This document shows positions 35,236 through 45,050 of a stretch of 64,000 nucleotides of DNA, piece by piece. Each line of letters opens with the position of its first letter. Positions within the stretch are counted from its first letter, which is position 1. The stretch comes from CAVQZC01 sp963718315 (GTDB lineage: Bacteria; Actinomycetota; Thermoleophilia; Gaiellales; JAICJC01): contig CAVQZC010000007.1 of NCBI GenBank assembly GCA_963718315.1, forward strand, positions 744,001-808,000, in the 5' to 3' direction. A program made the translations under genes and the position numbers. Below the pieces are notes generated by a model. It did no database searches. It had not been told where the DNA came from and saw only the letters and a program-made list of their open reading frames with translations.

Positions 35236-36599
35236 TGGGCGTCTTCTGCAGCGCGCATCAACTCGGCAACCCTAAAGGCGAGGTCGAGGGATTGACGTGC
35301 GTTCAGCCGGGGGTCGCAGAGGGTGGAGTAGTTGTGATCGAGGTCCGACTCCACCACCACCTCGGAGCCGCCCAGACACTCGGTCACATGCTCGCCGGTG
35401 AACTCGAGGTGCACGCCGCCCGGCCAGGCCTCGCTGCTCAGGCAGGCGGCGAAGAAGCCCTGGATCTCGGCCAGGATGTCCTCGAAGCGCCGGGTCTTGG
35501 TGCCCCCCGGCGTGCGGAACATGTTGCCGTGCATGGGGTCGCAGACCCAGACCACCGGGTGCTCGGCCGCGCGCACCGACTCGATCAGCGGCGGCAGCAG
35601 CTCCCCTACCTGCAAGGCCCCCATGCGGGCGATCAGCGTCAGCCTGCCGGGCGTGCGGTCGGGATCGAGCTGCTCGCACAGCTCCACCACGTCGGCTGCC
35701 GAGGCTGTCGGCCCCAGCTTGACGCCGATCGGGTTCTCGACGCCCGAGAAGAACTCCACGTGCGCCCCGTCGAGGCGGCGGGTGCGCTCACCGATCCACA
35801 GCATGTGCGCCGAGCAGTCGTACCAGTCGCCGGTCAGCGAGTCACGGCGGGTGAGCGCCTGCTCGTACTCCAGCAGCAACCCCTCGTGGCTCGTCCAGAC
35901 GTCGACCTCGTGAATCGACCGCTCGGTGGCGAGGTCGATGCCGCACGCGGCCATGAACCGCAGCGCGCGCTCGATCTCGGAGGCGATCACCTCGTAGCGC
36001 CGGCCCTCCGGCGAGGTGGCGACGAACTCCTGGTTCCAGGAGTGGACGCGGGTCAGGTCGGCGAAGCCGCCCTTGGTGAACGCACGCAGCAGGTTGAGGG
36101 TCGAGGCGGAGTGGTTGTAGCCCTGCACCATCCGCTCGGGGTCGAACCTGCGCGCCTCCGCGGTGGGAGCGTCGTCGTGCACCATGTGGCCGCGGAACGT
36201 CGGCAGCTCGACGCCGTCGACGACCTCGGTGGCCGAGGAGCGGGGCTTCACGAACTGGCCGGCGATCCGGCCCACCTTGACCACCGGCAGCATCGAGCCA
36301 AACGTCAGCACGGCTGCCATCTGGAGCATGATCTTCAGCTTCTCGCGGATGCTGATGGCCGAGAAATCGTTGAAGGACTCCGCGCAGTCGCCGGCCTGGA
36401 GCAGAAACGCCCGGCCCCCGGCGACCTGTCCCAGCGACTCGCGCAGCCGGCGCGCCTCGCCGGCGAACACCAGCGGCGGCATCGTCGCCAGGCGCTTGCC
36501 GACCTCCTCGACGTGCTCGGGGTCCGGCCATTCCGGCTGATGCAGTGCAGGCCGCCCGCGCCACGACGAGGGCGACCACGTATTCGGTGTGCTCACCAC
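35232..36599 (-). CDS. aroF: 3-deoxy-7-phosphoheptulonate synthase, class II
   Basis: This DAHP synthase starts aromatic biosynthesis from phosphoenolpyruvate and erythrose 4-phosphate. At 455 residues it is the plant/actinobacterial class II type, with GRAFLLQAGDCAESF, RVGRIAGQFVKPRSS-like KVGRIAGQFVKPRSS, CSAHMLWIGERTRRLDGAHVEF, and WVCDPMHGNMFRT with the metal ligands. The GTG start at 36599 is one of two adjacent GTG codons. It is divergent from trpS by 94 bases and leads the aro-tyrA-aroA-cmk-plsC-der-gpsA run. Confidence 0.96.
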   Translation of the reverse strand: MVSTPNTWSPSSWRGRPALHQPEWPDPEHVEEVGKRLATMPPLVFAGEARRLRESLGQVAGGRAFLLQAGDCAESFNDFSAISIREKLKIMLQMAAVLTFGSMLPVVKVGRIAGQFVKPRSSATEVVDGVELPTFRGHMVHDDAPTAEARRFDPERMVQGYNHSASTLNLLRAFTKGGFADLTRVHSWNQEFVATSPEGRRYEVIASEIERALRFMAACGIDLATERSIHEVDVWTSHEGLLLEYEQALTRRDSLTGDWYDCSAHMLWIGERTRRLDGAHVEFFSGVENPIGVKLGPTASAADVVELCEQLDPDRTPGRLTLIARMGALQVGELLPPLIESVRAAEHPVVWVCDPMHGNMFRTPGGTKTRRFEDILAEIQGFFAACLSSEAWPGGVHLEFTGEHVTECLGGSEVVVESDLDHNYSTLCDPRLNARQSLDLAFRVAELMRAAEDAQ

Positions 36600-36678
36600 G
36601 CGATCAGTCTATCGGGCACGCCTTTGCAGACAGTCCGCAGGAGGACGGTTGGAGGGTATGGATCCGCCGCCCCGCGGT

Positions 36679-36684
36679 TAGAGT
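36679..36684 (+). promoter_or_regulatory. Candidate -10 element for a leaderless trpS transcript
   Basis: TAGAGT ends nine bases before the trpS ATG, and no Shine-Dalgarno sequence is present in the short interval, which suggests that transcription could start at or near the start codon. A matching -35 is not obvious, so confidence is low. Confidence 0.3.
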
Positions 36685-36693
36685 TGACGGCCA

Positions 36694-37675
36694 ATGGCTC
36701 GCGTCTTCTCAGGCATCCAGCCCACTGGCCGTAAGCACCTGGGCAACTACATCGGGGCGATCCGCCAGTACGTGGCCGATCAGTCCCTCGGCGAAGCGAT
36801 CTACTGCATCGTCGACCTCCACTCGATCTCGGTGCCCTACGAGCGCGGAGACGCTGGCCGACAACACACTCGATACGGCCGCCACCCTGCTTGCCGCCGG
36901 GCTCGACCCCGCGCGCTGCACGCTGTTCGTCCAGAGCCAGGTGCCCGAGCACACCGAGGGCTGCTGGCTGCTCTCGGCTGTTGCCACGATGGGCGAGCTG
37001 CAGCGGATGGTGCAGTTCAAGGAGAAGAGCGAGGGCAAGGACTCGGTGTCGCTGGCGCTGTTCAGCTACCCGGTGCTGCAGGCGGCGGACATCCTGCTCT
37101 ACCAGACCGACCGCGTTCCGGTGGGCGACGACCAGCGCCAGCACGTCGAGCTGGCGCGCAACATCGCCCAGCGGTTCAACCACCGGTTCGGCGAGACGCT
37201 GCGGCTGCCGGAGGCAGCCGTCCCGTCGGTCGGCGGCCGGGTCATGGACCTGCAGGAGCCGACCCGCAAGATGTCGACCACCGGGGGCACCGAGCAGGGC
37301 ACTGTCCTGATCGGGGACCCACCCGAGGTGGTGCGCAAGAAGGTCATGTCAGCCGTCACCGACTCGGGCAACCAGGTGCGGCGCGGCGAGGGCAAGGAAG
37401 GGATCGCGAACCTGATCGAGATCATGTCGATCGCCACCGGCGAGCCCGAGGAGGTGATCGAGGGCAGGTACGACGGAGGTGGGTACGGCACGTTCAAGAA
37501 GGACGTCGCCGAGGCGGTCATAGAGATGCTGCGGCCGGTGCGTGAGCGGCACGCCGAGCTGCGCGCTGACGACGAAGAGGTGCGGGCGGTGCTGGCCGCG
37601 GGTGCGGAGCATGCACACGCGCTTGCAGCACAGACGATTGCGACGATGCGGGAGAGGATGGGGTTCCTTGCGTAG
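36694..37675 (+). CDS. trpS: Tryptophanyl-tRNA synthetase (one apparent frameshift)
   Basis: TrpS charges tRNA-Trp. After correction it is 326 residues with the class I signature PTGRKHLGNYIGA (HIGH equivalent) at 10-22, IVDLHSISVPYE, DILLYQTDRVPVGDDQRQHVEL, and KMSTTGG (KMSKS equivalent). The frame breaks at 36847, where one G of CGCGGAG is extra; the continuation ETLADNTLDTAATLLAAG then follows in frame to the end. Because the enzyme is essential, a sequence error is the likeliest cause. It is transcribed away from aroF. Confidence 0.93.
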
Positions 37676-37849
37676 GACATGTCGGTGTCCCTGGTGGTGG
37701 CGCTGGCTCTGGCGGCGTGAGCGCGATCCCGGCGTTCGCGGCCGGCACGAGCTGATCGGGGTATTACGTCTTGTGCTGCTTGAACGCGTAGAGCCGTAGA
37801 CCCTCAGTCTCGCCCAGGCTGGGGCCGATAACGGGTAACGTGGTAGGCG
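37676..37849 (+). other. Gap with a possible signal-peptide remnant
   Basis: This 174-base stretch between trpS and the PQQ-type protein has no complete gene. An ATG at 37679 opens MSVSLVVALALAA before a stop; if one base is removed the frame reads SAIPAFAAGTS and stops again at a TGA. This looks like the N-terminal secretion signal of a lost gene. No clear promoter was found. Confidence 0.3.
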
Positions 37850-39271
37850 ATGCGTAGATGGCTCCTGGGAGTGGCCGCGCTCGGCGTCTTCGGCGCGGCC
37901 GGGGTTTCGGTCGTCGGCGCGACGACGCCGGCGATCAACTGGACGGGCTACCTGCACGGCCGCGTGCACAACTCCTACTCGCGCTGACACGGTGATCACG
38001 CCGGCCAACGCCGCGTCGCTGGTGAAGCGCTGGACGTTCGTCCCCGAGGCCGGCCAGCCGGGCGCACCGGGCAAGCAGTTCACCGCCAGCCCGACGGTGT
38101 CGAACGGCGACGTCTACATCGGCGCCAACACGGGCGACTTCTATGCACTCGACCTTGCCACCGGCACCAAGCTGTGGAAGCGGTACCTCGGCTTCCAGCC
38201 CAGGCTGACCTGCAGCAAGCGGGGCATCACCTCGACCGCCACCATCGCCAACGATCCCAGGACCGGCAAGCCCACCGTGTACGTGGCCGGTGGCAACGGG
38301 TATCTGTACGCGCTCGACGCCGCCACGGGCCAGAACGTCTGGCGGGCGCTGGTCGGGCCCAAGGCCCCCTCGACCAGGGTCAACGACGTCTACAACTGGG
38401 CATCGCCGATCGTGGTTGACGGCAGCGTCTACATGGGCATCTCGTCGAACTGCGACCGCCCGTGGGTGCGCGGAGGGCTCGAGCGGTACAACCAGGCCAC
38501 CGGCGCTCCGGAGGGGACGTGGTGGGCGGTCCCCGCGGGGAGCGTCGGCGGCGGCGTCTGGACGAGCCCGGCGGCGTCAGGCGACACGATCTACGTCTCG
38601 ACCGCCAGCGCCACCAACAAGACGGCCGGCGACACGTTCTCGGTCGCCAGCATCAACGCCAAGACGATGGCCAGGATCCAGCGCTGGCAGGTGCCGGTCG
38701 CCAGACCGTGTCGTCGACAGCGACTGGGGATCCTCCCCGACGCTGTTCTACGGCACCATCAGCGGGACCCGGCTTCACATGGTCGCCGCGTGCAACAAGA
38801 ACGGGTACCTGTACGCCTTCCAGACGAACCACATCAACGCCGGCCCGCTCTGGCAGGTGAGCATCTCGGCGCCCAACTCCAGCGGCAACCGTGCCTGCCT
38901 GCCGGCGCCGATCTACGACGGCACGCATCTGTTCGCGGCCGGGCCGTTCACGACCATCGGGACAACCGCCTACGACGGCGCGGTGCGCGAGATCGATCCG
39001 TCCAGCGGGACGATCCTCTGGCAGAGCGGCCTGCCCGCGTCGCCGATCGGGAGCCCGTCGATGGACGCGGGCGGCGTGATCGCGGTCTCGACCTGGGACG
39101 CGACCGCCGGTGTCACCAACGGCACCTTCCTGCTCGATGCCTCCAACGGCAACGTCCTCACCGAGATCGTCTCGCCACACGCCTCCGTACGCGTTTAGCC
39201 AGCCGGTGTTCGCACAGGGCTACCTGCTGATCGGAACGCTGGCCGACGGGCTGTCGGCGTACTCGCCCTAG
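37850..39271 (+). CDS. Secreted PQQ-type beta-propeller protein (three apparent frameshifts)
   Basis: The protein, 472 residues if three single bases are removed, has a signal peptide or membrane anchor (RRWLLGVAALGVFGAAGVSVVGA) and then repeated propeller blades such as GDVYIGANTGDFYALDLATG, VYVAGGNGYLYALDAATGQ and AVREIDPSSGTILWQSG. Breaks at about 37982, 38703 and 39187 each correspond to one extra base; the last one restores YAFSQPVFAQGYLLIG to the stop at 39271. Such proteins bind quinones or serve as structural propellers; no active-site residues of a quinoprotein dehydrogenase are evident. Three breaks may mean a decaying gene as well as sequence error. Confidence 0.7.
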
Positions 39272-39367
39272 GTGCCGGCGCCGCCACCGGACGCGATGCA
39301 AGCGTAATGGGGTGATGTGCGCAAGCGCGATCAAGCGCCTGATCGCCGGCGGTGGCACGATCAGTCT

Positions 39368-40285
39368 GTGAGCGTGACGAGCGACAGACTGGCCCGGTTC
39401 CTCGACGTGGTGGCAGAGACGCTGGACGAGCGCGGCGTCGGCTCGGCTGAGGCCGCCTCCCGACTCCACCTATCCCGGTTCCATGTCGACCGGCTGGTCT
39501 CGGCAACGCTCGGAGAGCCACCGGCCGGCCTCCGCCGGAGAATCCTCCTCGAGCGGGCGGCCTACCGGCTGGTGACCACTGACGACGACGTGCTGAGTGT
39601 CGCTCTGGAAGCCGGCTACTCCTCGCACGAGGCGTTCACCCGCGCGTTTCGCCGTGCGTTTGACCGTCCGCCGTCACGCTGGCGGCTGGCCCCGTCGAGC
39701 TACCGCATCGGTCGCGGAGCCCGAGTTCACTTCAACCCGCCGGGCAGTCTGCTGCTGCCCGCAGAGAGGATGGTGACTGGCATGGATCTGATCACCCGTA
39801 TGGTCGAGCACCACGTCTGGCTGATCGGCGAGATGATCACACGCGCTGAGACCGCCAGCGAGGAGGCGCTCGATCGTCCGATCGAGCTCTCCGTCGACGG
39901 CATCGACGACACGCCGACGATGCGCTCACTGCTCTCGCGCCTGGTCGGCCAGCTCGCGATGTGGCATGCATCTATCCACGAGCGACGCTACGACTTCAGC
40001 GTCGAGGAGCACGAGTGTGTTCGCTCCATGCGCGCACGCCTCGCCGAGGCCGGCCCCGGCTTCCTCGCGGACGTCCGCGCCATCGTCGAGGAAGGACGCC
40101 TCGACGAAACCTTCGTCGACACCCATTGCGACCCGCCGCAGGTGTTCAGCTACGGCGGCGTGGTCGCCCACGTCCTGACCTTCGCGGCCTACCGGCGCAC
40201 GCTGGTCTGCGGCGCCCTCTGGGACGAGGGCATCACCGACCTTGGCAACGGCGACCCCAGGCTCTGGGTCGCCGAGGTTCACTAG
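39368..40285 (+). CDS. AraC-type transcription regulator fused to a DinB-like domain
   Basis: The 305-residue protein begins with a helix-turn-helix region of the AraC family (SAEAASRLHLSRFHVDRLVSATLG, then VALEAGYSSHEAFTRAFRRAFDRPPSRWR at about 70-98). From about 140 onward is a helical DinB/YfiT-like domain (ITRMVEHHVWLIGEMITRAETAS, LSRLVGQLAMWHASIHERRYD) with histidines spaced as in metal-binding members. GTG 39368 is preferred to the earlier in-frame start because the conserved part begins right after it. Its target genes and ligand are unknown. Confidence 0.75.
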   Translation: MSVTSDRLARFLDVVAETLDERGVGSAEAASRLHLSRFHVDRLVSATLGEPPAGLRRRILLERAAYRLVTTDDDVLSVALEAGYSSHEAFTRAFRRAFDRPPSRWRLAPSSYRIGRGARVHFNPPGSLLLPAERMVTGMDLITRMVEHHVWLIGEMITRAETASEEALDRPIELSVDGIDDTPTMRSLLSRLVGQLAMWHASIHERRYDFSVEEHECVRSMRARLAEAGPGFLADVRAIVEEGRLDETFVDTHCDPPQVFSYGGVVAHVLTFAAYRRTLVCGALWDEGITDLGNGDPRLWVAEVH

Positions 40286-40294
40286 CCGGGGCGC

Positions 40295-42309
40295 TCAGGA
40301 GAGGACGACGAACGCGTCGACGTCGACACGAGGGCGGCCCGCGGTGCCGACCACCACGATCTTCAGCGTGTGGGTGCCCTGGGCCGCCCACATGTGGGTG
40401 TACATGAGCTTCCGGAATGTCGCGGTCTTGCTGTACAGCGACACCGCCTTCTGGAGCACGCCGTCGAGGTAGACCCGGGCCGCGCCCCGCGTGGGCCCGG
40501 TGGGCGCCACCCATGCGACCCCTGTGCCGGTGAACGTCGCCGACATCGACGAGTTGGCCTTGGTCGAGTAGCGGTCGTGCCCGCCGTCGAACGACGACGA
40601 GTTGGCGATCGACCAGGTGCCGGTGCGGGTGACGGTGGGCGCGCTCTCCTGGGACACCGAGGCGTGGAAGACCCGGCTGTAACTGTCGGCGCTGGTGTTG
40701 ATCAGGTCGTGCGCCTGAACTCTGAACTCGCAGTTGACGCCACGCGCCAGCGCCCGGTTGGCCTGCGTCGACGGTCGCCGGACTGAGTGTGATGCTCGAC
40801 CACGTGACGCCGGCGTTGCAGGTCTGCGCGAGGTCGTAGCCGGGCGGCGTGGTGCCGGCGTCCGACCCGGCCCAGAACACGTTCACCGGCCAGGTACCGG
40901 AATCGAGCACGGAGTTCGGCAGCAGCCGCACCGATGGGCCACTGGTGATGGTGGGCGGGATCGTGTCGACGTAGATCGAGTCGCTGTGGACGGGCGACCA
41001 GTTGCCCGCCCCGTCCTCCCACTGCACGTAGACCCAGCGGGTGCCCTGCATCGGGGTACCGCCGTACGTCGCATTGGTCAGATCCCATGAGATCGGCGTG
41101 TCTGCAACGTACGACTGCTCGTCGCCCTGGCTCAGGAGTCCGTTGGAGCTGACCGTGGATTTGCTCGAGATGAGTACGTTGGCGACCCCGCTGCCGGTGT
41201 CCGTCGCATTTGCGGTCACGTTGACGGTGAACGTGTTGGTCGCCGCCTGTCCGGAGTCGATCGAGACGCTGCCCGTGGGCGGCGTGCCGTCCACGGACGA
41301 GAAGACGTCGACGGCCTTCAGCGGCGTCGAGCCATCGCTGCCTCCGATGCCGCCGAACAACCACACCTTCAACGTCTGCGAGACCGCGGCCGCCCCCAGA
41401 TACCTGGCGCGAAGCATCACGGTGTCCGAGCCCCAGGAGCTCCCGCCGATCGTCAACACCTGGCTGTCTGATAGGGCGACGCGCGTCCACGTCGTCGTAG
41501 CCCCCGAAGACGAAAATGCGGTTCTTGACTGCGGCGGCGCTGCCGCCCCACTCCGCGGTGGCCAGGCTCGGCCCCGTCGTCCAGTGGTCGGTCGTCGGGT
41601 TGTAGATCTCGACGGTCGACAGGCCGCCGGTCGAGTCCATCCCGCCGACCACGTAGATGTCGCCATCCGAGCCGACCACGGCCGAGGCGTACTCGCGGGG
41701 CGTCGGCATCGGCGCCATCGTCGCCCAGGTGTTGGTCGACGGGTCGTACCGGAGGTTGTCGGCCAGGTATCCGTCACCGACGGCATCCCAGCCGCCGATC
41801 ACGTAGACGTCGCCGTTGCCATCCGGGCCGGTGTCGCCCACCGTTGCCATCCCGGCGCGGGGCGTCGGCAGCGCGGGAACCCCCTGCCACTTGTTGGTCG
41901 ACGGGTTGTAGGCCTCCGAAGTGGCGAGCAGCTCGCCGGTGTCGCCGTTCGGATCCGAGGCCAGGCCGCCGTTGCCGCCGAAGGCGTAGATCCGGCCGTC
42001 GCCGCCGACGGCCACGCCCTCCGACGAGCGGAAGTAGCTCATCGACGGCAGATTCGCCCAGACGCCGGTGGTCGGCGTGTAGGTCTGCGCCGTGGCCAGA
42101 TCGCCGCTGCCGTTGACGCCGCCCAGCACGTACATCGTGCCGTCGGGCCCGGTCGTGGCGCCGAGCATGAACGTGGCCGTTGCGAGCCCCTTTCCCGCAG
42201 CCCAGCTGTCGGCGGCCTGCGCGCTGGCGGTACACACCAGCATCGCAGCCACGAGCGCGAAAGCGCCGGCTGCGCGCCGGCGCGACAAGAGCCTGGGGGA
42301 GCGCCGCAT
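40295..42309 (-). CDS. Secreted kelch-repeat protein with C-terminal carbohydrate-binding-like domain (two apparent frameshifts)
   Basis: The corrected product has 670 residues. A signal peptide (RRRAAGAFALVAAMLVCTASAQA) precedes five or six kelch blades such as GTMYVLGGVNGSGDLATAQTY, GDVYVIGGWDAVGDGYLADN and GDIYVVGGMDSTGGLST. The middle has Ig/FN3-like repeats (TGSVSIDSGQAATNTFTVNV), and the C-terminus is a jelly-roll-like module with GTGVAWVAPTGPTRGAARVYLDGV and RPRVDVDAFVVLS. Breaks at 41496 and 40760 are each fixed by removing one base. It is divergent from the glycosidase-like gene on the other strand, with a strong GGAGG site before the ATG. Confidence 0.75.
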
Positions 42310-42386
42310 ATACCTCCAGGGTACGAGTGAGATGGCGGGTTCGCAACGGGATGCGGCGGCCACCACCGATGGTACGGTGGACTCCG

Positions 42387-43442
42387 ATGCGCAGGCGTAG
42401 AGCCGTTGTCACCACGCTCGTCGTGGTAGCCGTCGCGGCGGGCGGCGCCGCCTGGTACGCGTCCTCCAGGTCCGGCAATCGAGCGGCCGCGCCGCCTGGG
42501 ACGGCGCTCCCTGTCGGCGTCGCCACCCACCCCTGGGTGCTCGACGCGGCCGACTCCGCCCAGGCATGGCAGGCGGTGCACAACCTCCGCACGCGGGTGA
42601 TCCGCGTCGACGCATCGTGGGCAGCCGTCGAGGCCCAGCCGGGCAGCCTCAACTGGGCCGGCCTGGACTCCGTGGTCAATACCGCCAACAGTGGCCACGT
42701 GCGGCTGATCTTCGCCGTCCACGCCACGCCTTCGTGGGCAAACGGCGGCCTGGGCCCGACCGCACCGCCGACCCAGGTGGCGACGTTCGCGGCATTCGCC
42801 CGGGCGCTGGCATCCCGCTATCGCGGCCACCACATCGTGTACGAGATCTGGAACGAGGAGAACGCGCCGTTCGGCTGGGGCGGTCCGGTGCAGCCGGCCC
42901 GCTACGCCGCGCTGCTGGAGGCCGCATCGAAGGCCATACATGCCACCGACCGGTCGGCGACGGTGCTGGTCGGTGGGTTCGCACAGAGCAGGAAGGCAGG
43001 CGTCGTCCGTGCTGTCCAGTTCCTGCACGATCTGTACGCGCTGGGAGCCGGGAAGGCCTTCGACGGCGTCGCCTACCACCCCTACGCCCGCGGCTCTCCG
43101 GTGGCGCCCGGTGCGGCGCTGGTACGGCAGGTGCCGTTGCTGCGGGCTGCGATGGTCAGGGCCGGGGACGCGGAGAAGGACATCTGGGTGACCGAGTTCG
43201 GGTACCCCATCACCCCCGCCCGAGGTGCGGTGAAGGTGGCGGCCCTGGAGCGCGGCGCGATCCAGTACACCGCGGCGCATTACCCCTACGTCGCCGTCTT
43301 CGTGATCTACGAGCTGGTCGACGAGGGGCGAAGCCTGTTCGGCCTCTACGACCACTCCTGGGATCCGCGCCCGGCGGCGCGCATGCTGGCGGCGGTGCTG
43401 TCGCCGGCGGGGACGGTGCCGCGAGCGAAGGTCAGGCAGTGA
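42387..43442 (+). CDS. Secreted TIM-barrel glycoside hydrolase-like protein
   Basis: The 351-residue protein has an N-terminal anchor (RRRAVVTTLVVVAVAAGGAAWY) and a barrel domain resembling GH39/GH5: VIRVDASWAAVEAQPG, LIFAVHATPSWANG, HIVYEIWNEENAPFGWGG with the likely acid/base glutamate in WNEEN, and IWVTEFGYPITP with a second glutamate. These two glutamates are in the places expected for a retaining glycosidase. The natural substrate is unknown. Its last 11 bases overlap the opposing O-antigen-ligase-like gene. Confidence 0.75.
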   Translation: MRRRRAVVTTLVVVAVAAGGAAWYASSRSGNRAAAPPGTALPVGVATHPWVLDAADSAQAWQAVHNLRTRVIRVDASWAAVEAQPGSLNWAGLDSVVNTANSGHVRLIFAVHATPSWANGGLGPTAPPTQVATFAAFARALASRYRGHHIVYEIWNEENAPFGWGGPVQPARYAALLEAASKAIHATDRSATVLVGGFAQSRKAGVVRAVQFLHDLYALGAGKAFDGVAYHPYARGSPVAPGAALVRQVPLLRAAMVRAGDAEKDIWVTEFGYPITPARGAVKVAALERGAIQYTAAHYPYVAVFVIYELVDEGRSLFGLYDHSWDPRPAARMLAAVLSPAGTVPRAKVRQ

Positions 43443-44895
43443 CCGGCGCCGGCACCGCGTCCGTCTCCGGCACCAGCGCCGGGACCCGGTCGGGCCGGGG
43501 CGGCGTGCGCAGCAGGCCGAGCAGCAGCCAGAACAGCAGGTTGTACGGGGACGGATCGAGCGAGTTGGTGAAGAGCGACGCCGCCGCCTGCTGCACGAGC
43601 AACCCGAACATGACCAACGGCAACAGGGTGCCCCAGCGGTCGGTCTCGTACTTGAACCGGTGCAGAGCCAGCCGGATCGCCACGATCAGCAGCGCCGTGT
43701 ACCAGAGCGCTCCCAGCAGCCCCATCTCCCACAGCTGCTTGATCCAGTAGTTGTCGCTGACCACGCGAGGGGTGGCGCCGGTGCGGCTGCCGAAGCGCAG
43801 CGCGGAGCTGCCCGTGTATCCGGGGCCGTGCCCGAACGGGAACACCGGAATCTGGCGGATCACCGACGACCAGGTGTGGAACCGGCTCGACGTGGAAGAG
43901 GTGCTGCTCGCGCCGCTCACCGAGCTGACGCGTCCGACCGCACCGCCGCCGCCCGAGAACACGCTGGCTCCCAGCGCCAGTGCGCCGCAGATGAGCACGG
44001 TGCCGATCAGGATCCGCGACCGAGTGACCACGCCGAGCAACACCAGGGCCAGACCGGCGCCCAGCATGGCGGCACGCTGGCCGCTTGCAAACAGCCCGAA
44101 GGCGATCGGCAGCAACGTCAGGATCAGCAGCCGGTACGAACGTCCCTGCGGCCGCATCAGCAGCGCGACGTTGATCACGAGCAGGGCCGCGAACACCATG
44201 CCGGCCACACCCGGCAGCGGGAACAGCGACGGCGGCCGGAAGGCGCCGCCGGAGGAGCTGAAGCCGAGGACGACGCGAGTCGTCAGGTGGTGCTGCTGCG
44301 ACCACGCCGGGCCCATCACGTACTGCACCATCGAGACCACACCGAGCACCGCACCACCGACCACGATGGTGGTCAGCAGCAGACGCTCACGGGCGCGGGT
44401 CGGCACCAGGTCGCGGGCCAGGAAGTAGAACGGCAGGTACAGGACCAGCGTGCGCACCCCGCCCAGGAGCTGCACTCCGTGGGGGGCCGCCGGGTTGACC
44501 AGCGCCATCAGCACCACCAACGCGATGAACAGCGCGACCAGCCAGTCGAGCGTGGTCTTCGGCCATACGACGCCGAACCTGGCAACGGCGGCCACCAGGA
44601 CGATCGCCGCCATCGCGTCAGGGATGGCCGCGGACGCCGTCGACCCCTGCTCGATGTTCTTGACCAGCCCGGCGACGACCTCGGCGTAGAGCACCGTCGC
44701 CATCAACGCCTCGCGCGGTCGCGCGGCTGCCAGCGCAACAAAGCCCGCGCCCAGGAGGACGGCCAGCGCCCACTTGGACGGGATGTGCGTGCCGGCCATC
44801 AGTACCGCAATCGCGGTCAGCACGAGCAGACCGCCCAGCGCCGGATGGCTGACGGGGCGTCGGACTCGCTGGTCGTTGGGGGATGCGACAGCCAT
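43432..44895 (-). CDS. O-antigen ligase / polymerase family membrane protein (WaaL/Wzy type)
   Basis: The 487-residue polytopic membrane protein has about twelve hydrophobic segments (for example LGGLLVLTAIAVLMAG, LVALFIALVVLMAL, LLLIVAIRLALH) and one large extracytoplasmic loop containing RFHTWSSVIRQIPVFPFGHGPGYTG, the segment that carries the arginine and histidine important in the Wzy_C/WaaL family. It probably polymerises or ligates lipid-linked glycan repeats. It is divergent from the Wzz-like gene at 45.05 kb. Confidence 0.78.
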   Translation of the reverse strand: MAVASPNDQRVRRPVSHPALGGLLVLTAIAVLMAGTHIPSKWALAVLLGAGFVALAAARPREALMATVLYAEVVAGLVKNIEQGSTASAAIPDAMAAIVLVAAVARFGVVWPKTTLDWLVALFIALVVLMALVNPAAPHGVQLLGGVRTLVLYLPFYFLARDLVPTRARERLLLTTIVVGGAVLGVVSMVQYVMGPAWSQQHHLTTRVVLGFSSSGGAFRPPSLFPLPGVAGMVFAALLVINVALLMRPQGRSYRLLILTLLPIAFGLFASGQRAAMLGAGLALVLLGVVTRSRILIGTVLICGALALGASVFSGGGGAVGRVSSVSGASSTSSTSSRFHTWSSVIRQIPVFPFGHGPGYTGSSALRFGSRTGATPRVVSDNYWIKQLWEMGLLGALWYTALLIVAIRLALHRFKYETDRWGTLLPLVMFGLLVQQAAASLFTNSLDPSPYNLLFWLLLGLLRTPPRPDRVPALVPETDAVPAPVTA

Positions 44896-45050
44896 TCGGG
44901 GGCGGTATAGCAGCTTCTCTCTCGAAGGTACGTGCGACCCGACGGTGAATCAAGGTACAGGCGCTACCGTCCCGGGGCCCTCCAATCGTCCACCAACCGC
45001 TTCCGTTTGCGCCACCCGCAGAACGGTGGTTTACTCGAAGACAGGTAGCT

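Noticed and set aside
36600..36693. T-box leader for trpS
   Set aside because: The 94-base gap has no specifier loop or T-box sequence and is too short.
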